A DNA stretch of 64,000 nucleotides from Azospirillum brasilense (GTDB taxonomy: Bacteria; Pseudomonadota; Alphaproteobacteria; Azospirillales; Azospirillaceae). The first letter of the stretch is position 1. Each line of letters starts with the position of its first letter. Shown here in pieces: positions 41,265-50,800 of the stretch. Location: NCBI RefSeq assembly GCF_005222205.1, contig NZ_CP032346.1, positions 1,417,501 to 1,481,500 on the forward strand. Reading direction: 5' to 3'. The translations under genes were made by a program, and so were the position numbers. The notes under the pieces are model-generated. The model worked only from the letters and a program-made list of their open reading frames with translations. It was not told the origin of the DNA and did no database searches.

Positions 41265-42929
41265 TCAGGCGGGCAGCAGGTCGGGGGCCGGAAGGGTCGG
41301 GGTGTCGAGCCGGCGGATACCGCCCTGCTCGACCTGGATCTGCACGTCGGCGGCGTCGAAGTACGCGTCGTCGTGGGTCACGGCGATCACGGTGATGCCG
41401 CGCGCCTTCATCCAGGGAATGATCTCGCGGTAGAATTTCCGCCGGAAATAGGGGGACTGGTCGGCCGCCCATTCGTCGAGCACCAGCACGGGCTTGCGCT
41501 CCAGCAGGGCGGCGGCCAGCGCGAGGCGCTTCTTCTGCCCCTGGGACAGGTCCACCGTCGTGAAGGCGCGGTCCTCGACCGCCACCTTGTCGGACATTTC
41601 CAGCAGGTCGAGCAGCTCGTCGGCGAAGCCATCCTCCGGCGACACCGCGCCGTAGAGCTGACGGGTGACGTGGTTGTCGGAGAAGACGACGGAGAACAGG
41701 TCGCGGTAGGACGCCAGCGTGTCCGCCGTCACCACCGCGCCGTCCACCGTCAGGCTGCCGCGCTGCGCCGGGTAGAGGCCGAGCAGCATGTGGATGAGCG
41801 TGCTCTTGCCGGCGCCGTTGTGGCCGGTGATGAAGACGACGCTGCCGCGTTCCACCGTCAGGTCGATGGGGCCGACGGTGAAGGAGCCGGTGCCGTCGCG
41901 CCCGGGGTGGCGGTAGGACGCGCCGTCGAGCGCGAGGGTGGCGAAGTCGGCGAAGCCGGTCGGCGGCGTGTCCTTGGGCCGGCGCTGGGCGGGGCGGGGA
42001 GGTGCCTTCAGCTCCGCCTCCACCGCCAGATAGGAGCGGGCGGCGGTCTCCGCGCTGATGTAGGAGGGGTAGGAGGCGACGATGGTGATGACCGGATAGG
42101 CGATGAAGGCGGCGGCGTGCCCGGCCAGGACCACGGTCGCGATGTCGGTGCTGCTCACAGCCGGCAGCAGGAAGACGATCCCGGCCAGCGCGGCGTAGTA
42201 GGTCAGTTCGCTCAGCGTGAAATAGTGGCTGTACTCGGCGCCGAAGCGGTGGCGCTCCTTGCGCAGCGCCTCGGCGCAGGCGGTGGCGTCGGACAGCGCG
42301 TTGGCGGCGCGGCGGCGGTTCAGCTTGCACTCGCGCAGAGTCTGCAGGATGTGGTCCGACCGTTCGGACAGCGCGCCCTCGGCCTCGTGGATCGTCTCCG
42401 ACAGCCGTTCCAGCCGCAGCACGGAGCGGCCGATCAGGACGCCGCCGACCGTCAGGAAGCCCAGCACGATCAGCACCGCGGCGTTCGACAGGGTGGCGAG
42501 ATAGAGCAGGCACAGCACGATGGCCGCGACCGACTGGAAGCTGATGACCAGTGTCGGCACCGCCTGGGCGAGAAGCTGCAACTCCGGCCCGGCGACCTGG
42601 GCGAGGCGGGTGGAGCCGACCGCCGTGGCGTCCGGCAGGTCGGCGGCCACCGCCCGGCGCAGCAGGTCGACGCGCAGGATGGCCAGCGCCGCCTGCATGC
42701 GCTTGGACGCCGCGTTCATCATCCAGCCCTGCGAAAACCGCCACAGAAAGGCGGACAGCAGGAAGATGAACAGCAGCCGCTGCAACCCCTCCGGATCGTC
42801 CATGATGACCAGCGCGCTGTTCAGCGAGGTCAGCAGGGCGAGGTTGAGGGCCGCCGCCAGCACCGCCAGCAGCATCAGCGGCTGCATGTTGCGCAGGGCG
42901 TCGCGTCTCAGGATGCGCCAGAGATCCAT
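41265..42929 (-). CDS. ABC half-transporter, SyrD/PvdE (cyclic peptide export) type
   Basis: A 554-residue fusion of a six-helix membrane domain (about residues 15-320) and an ATPase domain. Walker A is GHNGAGKST, the signature is LSQGQ and Walker B is PVLVLDEWAADQSP followed by FRRKFY. The D-E-W-x-x-D-Q Walker B region is characteristic of the SyrD/PvdE family that exports lipopeptides and siderophore precursors to the periplasm. The ATG at 42929 lies seven bases after the SPFH gene stop. Together with the similar transporter at 44267 it may form a heterodimer. The substrate is unknown. Confidence 0.9.
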   Translation of the reverse strand: MDLWRILRRDALRNMQPLMLLAVLAAALNLALLTSLNSALVIMDDPEGLQRLLFIFLLSAFLWRFSQGWMMNAASKRMQAALAILRVDLLRRAVAADLPDATAVGSTRLAQVAGPELQLLAQAVPTLVISFQSVAAIVLCLLYLATLSNAAVLIVLGFLTVGGVLIGRSVLRLERLSETIHEAEGALSERSDHILQTLRECKLNRRRAANALSDATACAEALRKERHRFGAEYSHYFTLSELTYYAALAGIVFLLPAVSSTDIATVVLAGHAAAFIAYPVITIVASYPSYISAETAARSYLAVEAELKAPPRPAQRRPKDTPPTGFADFATLALDGASYRHPGRDGTGSFTVGPIDLTVERGSVVFITGHNGAGKSTLIHMLLGLYPAQRGSLTVDGAVVTADTLASYRDLFSVVFSDNHVTRQLYGAVSPEDGFADELLDLLEMSDKVAVEDRAFTTVDLSQGQKKRLALAAALLERKPVLVLDEWAADQSPYFRRKFYREIIPWMKARGITVIAVTHDDAYFDAADVQIQVEQGGIRRLDTPTLPAPDLLPA

Positions 42930-42936
42930 CGCCGGC

Positions 42937-44265
42937 TCACTTGGACTGGATGAGGTCGAGCAGGCGGGACGGCGACATGGTCGACAGGATGGGGGCCGAG
43001 GCGGCCTTGCCGTCCTTGGCCGGTCCGCCGGCGGTCCCCGGGGCGGCGCCCGCCGGCTGGGGCTTGACGCCGGGGACCGGCGCCGCCGGCGCGTGGCCCG
43101 CCGCGGCCGGCGCGGCTTCGGCGCCGGCATGGCTCAGGCTGGGCATCTGGGCCACCGGCACCTGTCCGGGCGTGCCCTCGCCGCTCAGCGAGGGAAGCTG
43201 CGCGGCGGGCGGCACCGGCAGGCCGCTCGGCATCGTGACCGTCGCGGCCCCCGCCTGCGGCGCGCCGGGGGCGGGGGCGCCCGGCATCGGGAGGGTGGCG
43301 CCCTGACCCGAGGCGGCGTCGAGGATCAGCGGCAGCCCGCCGCTGGCGGCGTTGCCGATGACGACGATCTTGGCGTTGGGCGAATGGGCCAGCTCCAGCG
43401 TCGCTTCGATGCCGCGCCAGCGCAGGTAGTTCTCGGTCAGGTTGGCCTGGACCGTCTCCTGGAAGGCGCGGATGCCCTGGCCTTCCAACTGCTTGCGCTG
43501 GCTCTCGAACAGCTCGCGCTGCAGGCGGAACTGGTATTCCTGGGCGGCCTGGTCCTGCTGGATCTTGCGCTCGATCGACACCATGATCGCTTCGGGCAGC
43601 GAGACGTTGCGGATCAGGATGTCCTGGATCAGCAGGTAACCGGTCTTGGTCCGCCCGTCGGGCTTCGGCGTGTCCGCGGCCCCGATGATCTGGGCGTACA
43701 TCACGCGGTCGGCGACCTGCTCGAAGGTTTCGGTCTGAACGCGCAGGCGGCGGTGTGCGTAGAGTTCGTCGGCCTTGAAGCGCGACACGATCTCGCGCGA
43801 GACCGACCCGACCTCCGGCACCAGCAGCACTTCCAGGTAGTTCGGCCCGACGTTCTTGTGCAGGGCGGCCAGCATCTCCGCGTAGGGGCGGTAGCGCACC
43901 GTGATCTCGATGCTGACGTTCAGGCCGTCGTTGGCGATCGCCGAGTAGGAGCGGGTGTCCTCCTGCAGGCGCAGGTCGTAGACCTCGATCTTGTCCCAGG
44001 GGAAGATGACGTGCACGCCCTCGGCCAGGGCCGGACCCATCTGGGTGCCCTGATGGAAGCGCTTCCACAGCACGCCGCCATGGCCGGCGGGGATGAAGAC
44101 GACGATCGACGGCGCGAAGTAGAGGAAGATCAGGATGCCGACCAGCAGCGTGCACAGCAGCGACCGGCGGTGCTCCTCGTACCAGTTGCCGAGCAGCGCG
44201 CGCAGGCGCGACTTCGGCTGCGGCGTCGCGTCGGCGTCGTCGTAGGTGAAGGCCTGGTCAGCCAT
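42937..44265 (-). CDS. SPFH (HflK/prohibitin-like) membrane protein
   Basis: A 442-residue protein with a single N-terminal membrane helix (about residues 34-56, LLCTLLVGILIFLYFAPSIV) and an SPFH/Band 7 domain behind it (FIPAGHGGVLWKRFHQGTQM to about residue 270). A coiled-coil stretch follows (KIQQDQAAQEYQFRLQRELF), and the C-terminal 130 residues are Ala/Pro/Gly-rich. SPFH proteins build large ring- or cage-like membrane scaffolds that hold proteases or transporters. This one is encoded between two ABC half-transporters, with the start adjoining one stop and the stop adjoining the next start. It may scaffold that pair, which is inference. Confidence 0.88.
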   Translation of the reverse strand: MADQAFTYDDADATPQPKSRLRALLGNWYEEHRRSLLCTLLVGILIFLYFAPSIVVFIPAGHGGVLWKRFHQGTQMGPALAEGVHVIFPWDKIEVYDLRLQEDTRSYSAIANDGLNVSIEITVRYRPYAEMLAALHKNVGPNYLEVLLVPEVGSVSREIVSRFKADELYAHRRLRVQTETFEQVADRVMYAQIIGAADTPKPDGRTKTGYLLIQDILIRNVSLPEAIMVSIERKIQQDQAAQEYQFRLQRELFESQRKQLEGQGIRAFQETVQANLTENYLRWRGIEATLELAHSPNAKIVVIGNAASGGLPLILDAASGQGATLPMPGAPAPGAPQAGAATVTMPSGLPVPPAAQLPSLSGEGTPGQVPVAQMPSLSHAGAEAAPAAAGHAPAAPVPGVKPQPAGAAPGTAGGPAKDGKAASAPILSTMSPSRLLDLIQSK

Positions 44266-44266
44266 G

Positions 44267-45988
44267 TCACGCGGTCTCCTGGAGCAAAGCCGTGGCGGGG
44301 CGGGACGCGTCCGTCCGCTCACCGGTCATTTGGCTGTTGGTCATCTGGCCGTTGGTCATGTGGATGGTCACGTCGCAGACCGACGCGGCGTTGCCGTCGT
44401 GCGACACGAAGATCACGGTGCGGCCGAGCGCCCGCAGCTTGCCGATGATCTCGTTGGTGAAGCGGGTGCGGAACTCGGCGTCCTGGTCGGAGGTCCATTC
44501 GTCGAGGATGATGATCGGACGCCCCTCCGCGACCGCGACGGCCAGGGCGACGCGGCGGCGCTGGCCTTTGGAGAGATCGCGGTTCAGCAGGCCGTCGCCG
44601 GTCTCCGGAACCAGATGGTCGATCTTCAGGTAGGCCAGCATCTCGCGGAACAGCTCCGCGTCGAAGGTCGGCCCCTGCGGCAGGCGGGTGAACAGGTGGT
44701 GGTCCTGGAACACCGCGCAGAACAGGTCGCGGTAGGACTCCAGCCGATCGCCCTCCACCGCCTGCCCGTCGAGCAGCACCTGCCCCTCGTCCGGGCGGAA
44801 CAGCAGCGGGATGACGCGCAGCAGGGTGGACTTGCCCGACCCGTTGGCGCCGACGATGCCGACGACGCTGCCCGCCGGGATGGTCATGTCGATGGGGCCG
44901 ATCACGAAGGGCTCGGGCCGCAGCCCGGCGCGGTAGGCGAAGCGCACGTCGCGCAGCTCGATGCTGGCGAAGCGGCGCGGCGCGCGGGCCAGCTTCGACG
45001 GCGCGTACTCCGCCGCCGGCATGGCGGCGAGCAGGGTGGTGAGCTGGTTCGCCGCATCCTCCGCCGCGATGTAGTCGGGCACGGCGTTGAGGAACTTCGA
45101 CAGCGGCCGAGCGAGGAACAGGATGACCGAGGTCACCAGCGGCAGCTCCGCCGCCGACAGCGCGCCCATGCGCGGGAAGATGAAGACGAAGACCGCGGAG
45201 AAGCCGATGACGATGGTGGCGATCCAGGAGAACAGCTCGCCCAGGTTGCGTCCGTGGCGCCGCTTCAGGTCCTCCCAGCGGGCGACATCGGCCTCGACCG
45301 CCTGGCACAGCTCGTCGCGCCGCGCCTTGCCCAGCTTGATCTCGGCGTTGCCGCCCACCAGCTCGGAGAAGCCCTGGAGCATCCGCACCTCGGACTCCTT
45401 GGCTTGGCCCAATAGGGCGCGGGTCCGCTGCGCCTCGCGCACATACCAGCCGCCGATCATCGCGCCGGCCACCAGAAGCAACGTGGCGCCCACCGTGGTC
45501 AGCGTCCACAGGTAGAGGTAGGCCACGACCGCCACCAGCATCATGTTGGCGGCGATCGACAGGTTGGGCAGCAGCGCCGCGATGCGCTCCAGATGGTGGT
45601 TGCCGAGGTCGAAGGAGCGGCGGGCCTGCATGTCGAGGATGTCGGCGTGGTTGCCCAGCGTTACGGTCTGCAGGAAGCGCCGCCGCACCCCGGCCAGCGC
45701 GCTGAAGCCGGTGGTCAGCACCAGCCCGACGAAGCGCTTGCTGAAGGCGTAGGAGACCAGCAGCGACAGGCAGAAGATCAGGAAGGGCGTGTCCAGCACC
45801 TCGCCGCGCATCCAGCCGTTCAGCTCCGCGCTGAGGCTCATCAGGCTGATGAGGTTGGCGGTGGCGGCAACGCAGCCGGTCACCACCAGCCGGGTCAGGA
45901 TCTCACGGTCGGCCAGCCCGATCAGGGGCAGCAGGGCCGAGACGGGCCGGCTGGGCGCGACGCGCTTGCTTGTCTTGCTTTTGCTCAT
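44267..45988 (-). CDS. ABC half-transporter, SyrD/PvdE-like, second copy
   Basis: A 573-residue membrane and ATPase fusion. The membrane domain is about residues 20-310. Walker A is GANGSGKST, the signature LSKGQ and Walker B PIIILDEWTSDQDAEFR, again the D-E-W-x-x-D-Q form of the SyrD/PvdE group. The C-terminal tail holds three short repeats (MTNGQ, MTNSQ, MTGER) encoded by a 15-bp tandem repeat at 44324-44368. It is followed within two bases by the SPFH gene. It is not a duplicate of 41265-42929 in close detail but is of the same family. Substrate unknown. Confidence 0.9.
   Translation of the reverse strand: MSKSKTSKRVAPSRPVSALLPLIGLADREILTRLVVTGCVAATANLISLMSLSAELNGWMRGEVLDTPFLIFCLSLLVSYAFSKRFVGLVLTTGFSALAGVRRRFLQTVTLGNHADILDMQARRSFDLGNHHLERIAALLPNLSIAANMMLVAVVAYLYLWTLTTVGATLLLVAGAMIGGWYVREAQRTRALLGQAKESEVRMLQGFSELVGGNAEIKLGKARRDELCQAVEADVARWEDLKRRHGRNLGELFSWIATIVIGFSAVFVFIFPRMGALSAAELPLVTSVILFLARPLSKFLNAVPDYIAAEDAANQLTTLLAAMPAAEYAPSKLARAPRRFASIELRDVRFAYRAGLRPEPFVIGPIDMTIPAGSVVGIVGANGSGKSTLLRVIPLLFRPDEGQVLLDGQAVEGDRLESYRDLFCAVFQDHHLFTRLPQGPTFDAELFREMLAYLKIDHLVPETGDGLLNRDLSKGQRRRVALAVAVAEGRPIIILDEWTSDQDAEFRTRFTNEIIGKLRALGRTVIFVSHDGNAASVCDVTIHMTNGQMTNSQMTGERTDASRPATALLQETA
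44324..44368 (-). repeat. 15-bp tandem repeat in ABC gene tail
   Basis: Three imperfect units of the form GGTCATCTGGCCGTT lie end to end on the plus strand. They keep the reading frame and encode a five-residue repeat in the C-terminus of the ABC protein. Such repeats vary in copy number by slippage. Confidence 0.65.
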
Positions 45989-45997
45989 CGCTCCGCC

Positions 45998-46759
45998 TCA
46001 CTCCGCCAGCCAGGAGTCGAGGATGCGGGTGATCGTGCCGTTGTCGCGCAGCTTGACGAAGGCGGCCTGCAGCCGCTCCGCCTTCTCCTTGCGCGCCTTG
46101 GGCATGGCGATGTAGCGGGGGATCAGGCCGAGCGGCTTGGGCAGGACGCGCACGTCCTTGAGGCGCCCGTCCTGCTTGGCCATGTGGTTCAGCACATGCA
46201 GGTCGCCGACGATCACGTCCACCCGGCCCAGGATCAGGCGGCGGAAATTGACCACGTTGCTGCTCGACGGGATCTTTTCCAGATAGGTCGCGGCGTCGAA
46301 GTCCGGCGCGTAGGCGAAGCCGTCGACCACGCCGATGCGGTAGGGGGTCAGGTCCTCCAGCCGCTCGAAGGCGATGGGGGAGTCCTTGCGCACCATGAAG
46401 ACGGTCGTGCCGGTGCGGAACGGGCCGATCATGTTGTACTGCGCGAAACGGGCGGGCGAGGCGATGAACTGGAAGCCGACGTCGGCGGTGTTCTCGTCCA
46501 TCGACCGGACGACCTCGGTCCAGGACAGCGGCCGGTGGACCGGGGTGATGTTCAGCTCCTTCAGCAGGGCGACGACGATCTCGGTGTCGATCCCCGTGCG
46601 GGTGCCGTTGAAGGAGTAGTTGTAGGGCGGGAAATGGTCTTCCGACGCGATGGTCCAGTATTCGGCGCGCGCCGGAAGGACTGCGGCGAACAGCGCCAGC
46701 AGGACCGGCAGAAGGAGCCGCAAGGCCGGGCGGAGGATGGACGCCGTCGCCGCCGTCAT
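45998..46759 (-). CDS. Periplasmic solute-binding protein, family 3
   Basis: A 253-residue exported protein. The signal peptide is about residues 1-32 (LLLPVLLALFAAVLPARA). The mature protein follows the amino-acid-binding family 3 pattern: IASEDHFPPYNYSFNGTRTG, then IDTEIVVALLKEL, WTEVVRSMDENTADVGFQFI and RVDVIVGDLHVLNHM. It may act with a transporter or as a sensor. No typical polar-amino-acid permease genes (two-helix-bundle type) are present; the transporters downstream are exporter-type. The start overlaps the stop of the small membrane protein upstream. Confidence 0.9.
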   Translation of the reverse strand: MTAATASILRPALRLLLPVLLALFAAVLPARAEYWTIASEDHFPPYNYSFNGTRTGIDTEIVVALLKELNITPVHRPLSWTEVVRSMDENTADVGFQFIASPARFAQYNMIGPFRTGTTVFMVRKDSPIAFERLEDLTPYRIGVVDGFAYAPDFDAATYLEKIPSSSNVVNFRRLILGRVDVIVGDLHVLNHMAKQDGRLKDVRVLPKPLGLIPRYIAMPKARKEKAERLQAAFVKLRDNGTITRILDSWLAE

Positions 46760-46926
46760 GCCTTCGCACGCTTCTTGCTGCGGGTGGTCAGCAGGATCAT
46801 CACGAGAAGGGCGCCGGGCGGCGTCAGGACCACCGCCAGGAAGGCGTAAAGCAGGAAGCCGCCGCGGCGGCCGATCCCCAGAAACCCGACCAGCAGGCAG
46901 AGACCGATGTAGATCAGCTCGAACAC
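46756..46926 (-). CDS. 56-residue membrane protein
   Basis: A short gene in the gap between the DUF697 and solute-binding protein genes. GTG start at 46926 with AAGGAAG seven bases upstream, and the stop overlaps the next ATG (ATGA). The protein has two hydrophobic helices, FELIYIGLCLLVGFLGIG and LLYAFLAVVLTPPGALLVMI, joined by RRGG, and a basic end TTRSKKRAKA. The good ribosome-binding site and the exact coupling argue that it is real. No family recognised. Confidence 0.7.
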   Translation of the reverse strand: MFELIYIGLCLLVGFLGIGRRGGFLLYAFLAVVLTPPGALLVMILLTTRSKKRAKA

Positions 46927-46968
46927 GGCGATGCTTCCTTCTTTGCCCGGCGCCCCGGCATCGTGCCC

Positions 46969-47484
46969 TTAGCCGGCCTTCTGGACCGGCTGCTCTTCCA
47001 TCTGCGGCGCGGCGGCGGGGGCCTCGCCGGCCTCGTCCTTGGCGGCCTCATTGCGGGCGGCCTCGAACTCCTTGCGGAAATGCTCGCGCATCGTCTCGAC
47101 GTCGAAGTCCAGCAGCGTGCCGCCGGTCTCGAAGTGCTGCGCGAACACGCGGCCGAGCGCCTGGGTGGCGGCCAGCGACAGCGCCGGCATGACGGCGACG
47201 CCGAGGGCGGTGCCGATGAACGGAACGGCCTTCACGGCGGAGCCGAGCACGCTGGAGCTGAGCGCGCCGGGCATGACGCCGCCCATCAGCGCGCCGATGA
47301 TCGCGCGGGTGCGCTCCTGCGCGAACTCGATCTCATAGAGCTTGGCGAGCTTATGGATCAGGTTGAGCTGGGCCACGCTGACCGCGGCGACGTCCGCGCC
47401 GGGAACGGGGATGAGTCCGAAGGCGCCCGAGGCGTAGCTGTGATACTTGATCAGTTCCTGGGCGCGCTTCTTACGGTCTACCAT
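46969..47484 (-). CDS. DUF697-family protein
   Basis: A 171-residue protein of the DUF697 type. The core is FGLIPVPGADVAAVSVAQLN, followed by LIHKLAKLYEIEFAQERTRA and glycine-rich hydrophobic segments (ALMGGVMPGAL, FIGTALGVAVMPALSLA) that look membrane-associated. The family often accompanies GTPases, but none is here. The C-terminal 40 residues are acidic and alanine-rich. It is the first gene of the leftward set that runs to the porin. The ATG at 47484 follows AAAGG. The promoter should be in the AT-rich 380 bases upstream. Confidence 0.82.
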   Translation of the reverse strand: MVDRKKRAQELIKYHSYASGAFGLIPVPGADVAAVSVAQLNLIHKLAKLYEIEFAQERTRAIIGALMGGVMPGALSSSVLGSAVKAVPFIGTALGVAVMPALSLAATQALGRVFAQHFETGGTLLDFDVETMREHFRKEFEAARNEAAKDEAGEAPAAAPQMEEQPVQKAG

Positions 47485-47864
47485 GATCCGAAACCTTTCG
47501 AGGGTCAGGTGAGGTTGATTTCAGGTGGAAACGGTGTTTTGAAACGCACGTTTTAGGATGTTATGCGTCGCAAGCTTGGCATTCCGAAAGAAACAAAACA
47601 TCGCCAATCAACCGCTGCTATAGCGATCGGTAAAAGAATGCCCCTATTGTCGCTGGTAAATAAGACGAAGTCCTCGGAACTGCCGTAGGGCGGAGATTGA
47701 CTGCCCAACGATCCAATATGTCCCAACGACTTGATACATTTTCAGTGCTTAACAACGCATTAAATGCCTATGACCACCGTCGGGGTTTTTGTTGGAAGAT
47801 TCATCATCTTTCTGCGAATTGTAACAAAGTTCATCATGAGCTTTTCTTTGTGTATTGGCCTCCG
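47485..47864 (-). other. AT-rich intergenic region
   Basis: 380 bases between the TssM-like gene and the DUF697 gene. It is clearly more AT-rich than its surroundings, and holds the end of one leftward unit and the promoter region of the next. No gene is supported: the short frames lack ribosome-binding sites. I see no clear hairpin with T run and do not assign promoter boxes. Confidence 0.5.
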
Positions 47865-50800
47865 CTACCTTTGCGGGAAGCGTGTCGGCAGGTCGAGGGC
47901 GCGCGCTGGCAGTTCGTTGCGCGTCCCGGCGCCGACCGCCGCGCCCAGCACCAGGACGGTGTCGCGCACCGGCTGTCCCCCGATGGTCTGCGTGGGCAGG
48001 GCGATGCGCAGCAGCAGGCCGTCCCGCGACGATGACGGGGTGTGGCCTTTCAGCAGGCGGAGCAGCGCCCACGGCCCGCGCTCGGCCAGGGTGATGGTGT
48101 CGCCGGTCGCCGCGGCGGTTCCGCCCGCCGGCGCACCCTTCGGACGGAAGGGCGACCCGGCGGCCCAGCGGGCGGTCAGCAGGACCGGCTGGCCCGGCGT
48201 CCAGGCGAGCGTCCCGCCGTTGGCCGAAGCCCCCACCGCGCTGGCGCCGGAGCGCACCGACCAGTCGATGATGTGCTCCGCCCCGACCTCCTGCGCGCGG
48301 TTGGCGCCGTAGGTGAGGCGGACGCTGATCGGCGCCGGGCGCGCGACGGCCTCCAGCAGGGGGCGGGCGGCCTCCATCCGCTCCATGAAGGCGGCGATCT
48401 CCGGGGTCGCGGTCCGCATCACCGCCGCCCGGTGGTCGTCGAGCTGCCGGTAGAAGCGGCGGACGTCCTGCGGATCGGCGTCCGGCGCGCCACGCGCCTG
48501 TTCGGGGCCGACGAAGGGGAAGCGCCCGGCGAGGGTCTGGGCGAAGGCGGTGGACAGCTTCGACAGGGCGACGTCGCCGTCCGGGATCGGGGTTTCCACC
48601 GGCATCCTGGGCGGGAGCGGCAGGTGCGCCACGACGGCAGGTAGCTCCACGACGGCGGGCGGCGGCGCCGCGGGTTCCGGCGACGGGGCCGGCCGCGGAG
48701 GCGGAGGAGGGGCCGCAGCGACCGGCTTGGCCGGCTCCGCTTCGGGCGAAAGGAGCTTTGGTTCCGCGGGCTTCGGTTCCACGGGCTTGGATGCCGCGGG
48801 CTTGGCTTCGGCTGGCTTGACGGCTTCGGCGGGCGGAGCGTCCGGAGCGGGCGCGGGCAGGGCGGCGGCCAGGGCGTCCGGCAGCGCGGTCACCGCCGGG
48901 TTCAGGACCAGGATTCCGCCGTCACCCACCGCGAACAGGGTTCCGGTCTGCGGCGCGTCGAGCGCCAGGACGGCGGCACGGGCGCCGGTCGCGGCGGTGG
49001 ATAGGGCCTCGGTGATGCGGTCGGTGGTGTCGCGGCCCGGCAGATCGGCGATGGCCGCCTTCTGAAGCATCACCCGGATCGCGTCGGGCAGACCGCGGGC
49101 GGGGTCCTGCAAGGCGCCGGCGATCGGCCAGACGACGGCTTCGGCGACGGCGCCGGTCAGGCGGCGGACGTCGTCGACATCCTCGGCGGTCGGCGTCTCC
49201 GGCAGGCCGCGCAGCCGTTCGGCCAGGGCCTCGGCGCGCTGGCGCAGCGGGTTGCGGCCGTACAGCTCCTCGGCCAGCGGGGCGGCGAGCTGCACCGATT
49301 CCGCGCGCACCGCCGCGGCGATGGTCCGGGCGTCCAGGTTGGGCAGGTCGGCGCCCGCGGCGATGCGCGTGATGTAGCCGTCCGTCGCCGTCATCGGCGA
49401 CCGGGGAACGGCGCCGTAGACGCTTTCGGCCAGCGCGTTCAGCTCGTCGAAGCCGCTGTTGCGGCGGAAGCGGCCGTAGCGCTCCAGCGCGTCGCGCCGC
49501 CCGCCGATGCGGTCGAGCTGCTCGGCGAGCCGGCGGAAGGCGGGCAGATCCTCCACCCGCTGCGGGTTGGCGACCGGCGGCAGGTCGGCCATGGTGGCGC
49601 TGGGCAGCAGGGCGTCGCGGATCGGCCGCAGCACCGAACGGCGCAGCGTGACGGAGGCGAGCCGCTTCTTGTCCTCGTCGAAGGTGCTGAACAGCGAGGT
49701 CGGCAGCAGCGGCGTGGCGAGGGGACTGCGCTCCATCACCGCCGTGGCGGCGATCACCCGACCGACCAGGGGGCCGTCGGTGGCGGCGTCGCGCGCCAGC
49801 AGCGCCCGGCGCAGGTCGGCGGTGGCGGCGGCGACCGGCGGGCTGCCGGCGGACACGCTGGAGACGCCCTGCCACGCGGCGACCGACAGGCCGGCGACCG
49901 AGGCGGCGAGCGCGGCCTGGGCCATCCGGCGGCGCTTGTGGGCCTGCTGGTAGGCGGCGTCGGACGGCCGCCCGTAGCCGGCCTCGGCGAAGGCGCGGCC
50001 CGGCAGCAGGTTGCGCGCGAAGACCGGACGGCGCCCGCCGGTGGCCGGGGCGTAGGCACCGGTCAGGGCGATGCCGCGCAGTGGGAAGGGCTCCACCTGG
50101 TCGTCGCCTCTCCCATCTCCTCCGAGGGCGCCGTCGAGGAACAGCGCCAGCGGATGGCGCAGCGTGTCCAGGGCTGCCGGCAGCAGCGGCAGCCGCACCC
50201 CGGCGGTGCCGGCCGCGAAGGCGTCGGCCTCCAGAACGGCGATGTCGGCGGCGATGGCCTCGAACGCCTCGTCAATGCGGCGCGGCTCGAAGGGCTTGGC
50301 CCAGTCCTGCGGGTTGGTCCACCCCAGCACGCCGTCCAGCAGGGCCGACGGCATGGCGGCGCAGAGGTCGGTGAAGCCGTCCAGCGCCTCGGCGCGGACC
50401 ACGACCACATGCACTGGGCCGACGACGCCGAGGTCGTCGCGCAGGGTCCGCAGGCGCTCCCGCAGGGCGGCGCCCCGCTTGGCGAGCGCGTCGCGCGGAC
50501 CGGGGCGTTCGGCGGCGGCGCGCAGCTCGTCGGCGCCGACCATCAGCAGGACGCCGTCCAGCGGGCGGCGCATCGGCCGCTTGCGCATCGCCGCGACCAG
50601 CGCCGGCCAGGACGCCCCCAGTCGGGAACCGTCGGCGGAATCGGCGCCGGCGTGCAGGATCGCCGCCCCTTCGCAGAACCACCAGCAGCCGTTCTCGCCG
50701 TTGCCGTCCTCGGGCCAGCGGACATGGGTCGGGTCGGTGGCGAGCAGAGCCGGACCGCCGACGCCGAAGGCGAGGAACCAAGGGATGTCGCCCCGGCGCA

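Noticed and set aside
37042..47484. Glyoxalase-fold gene as part of the long leftward set
   Set aside because: A strong terminator after the porin gene (37563-37595) separates it from the set.
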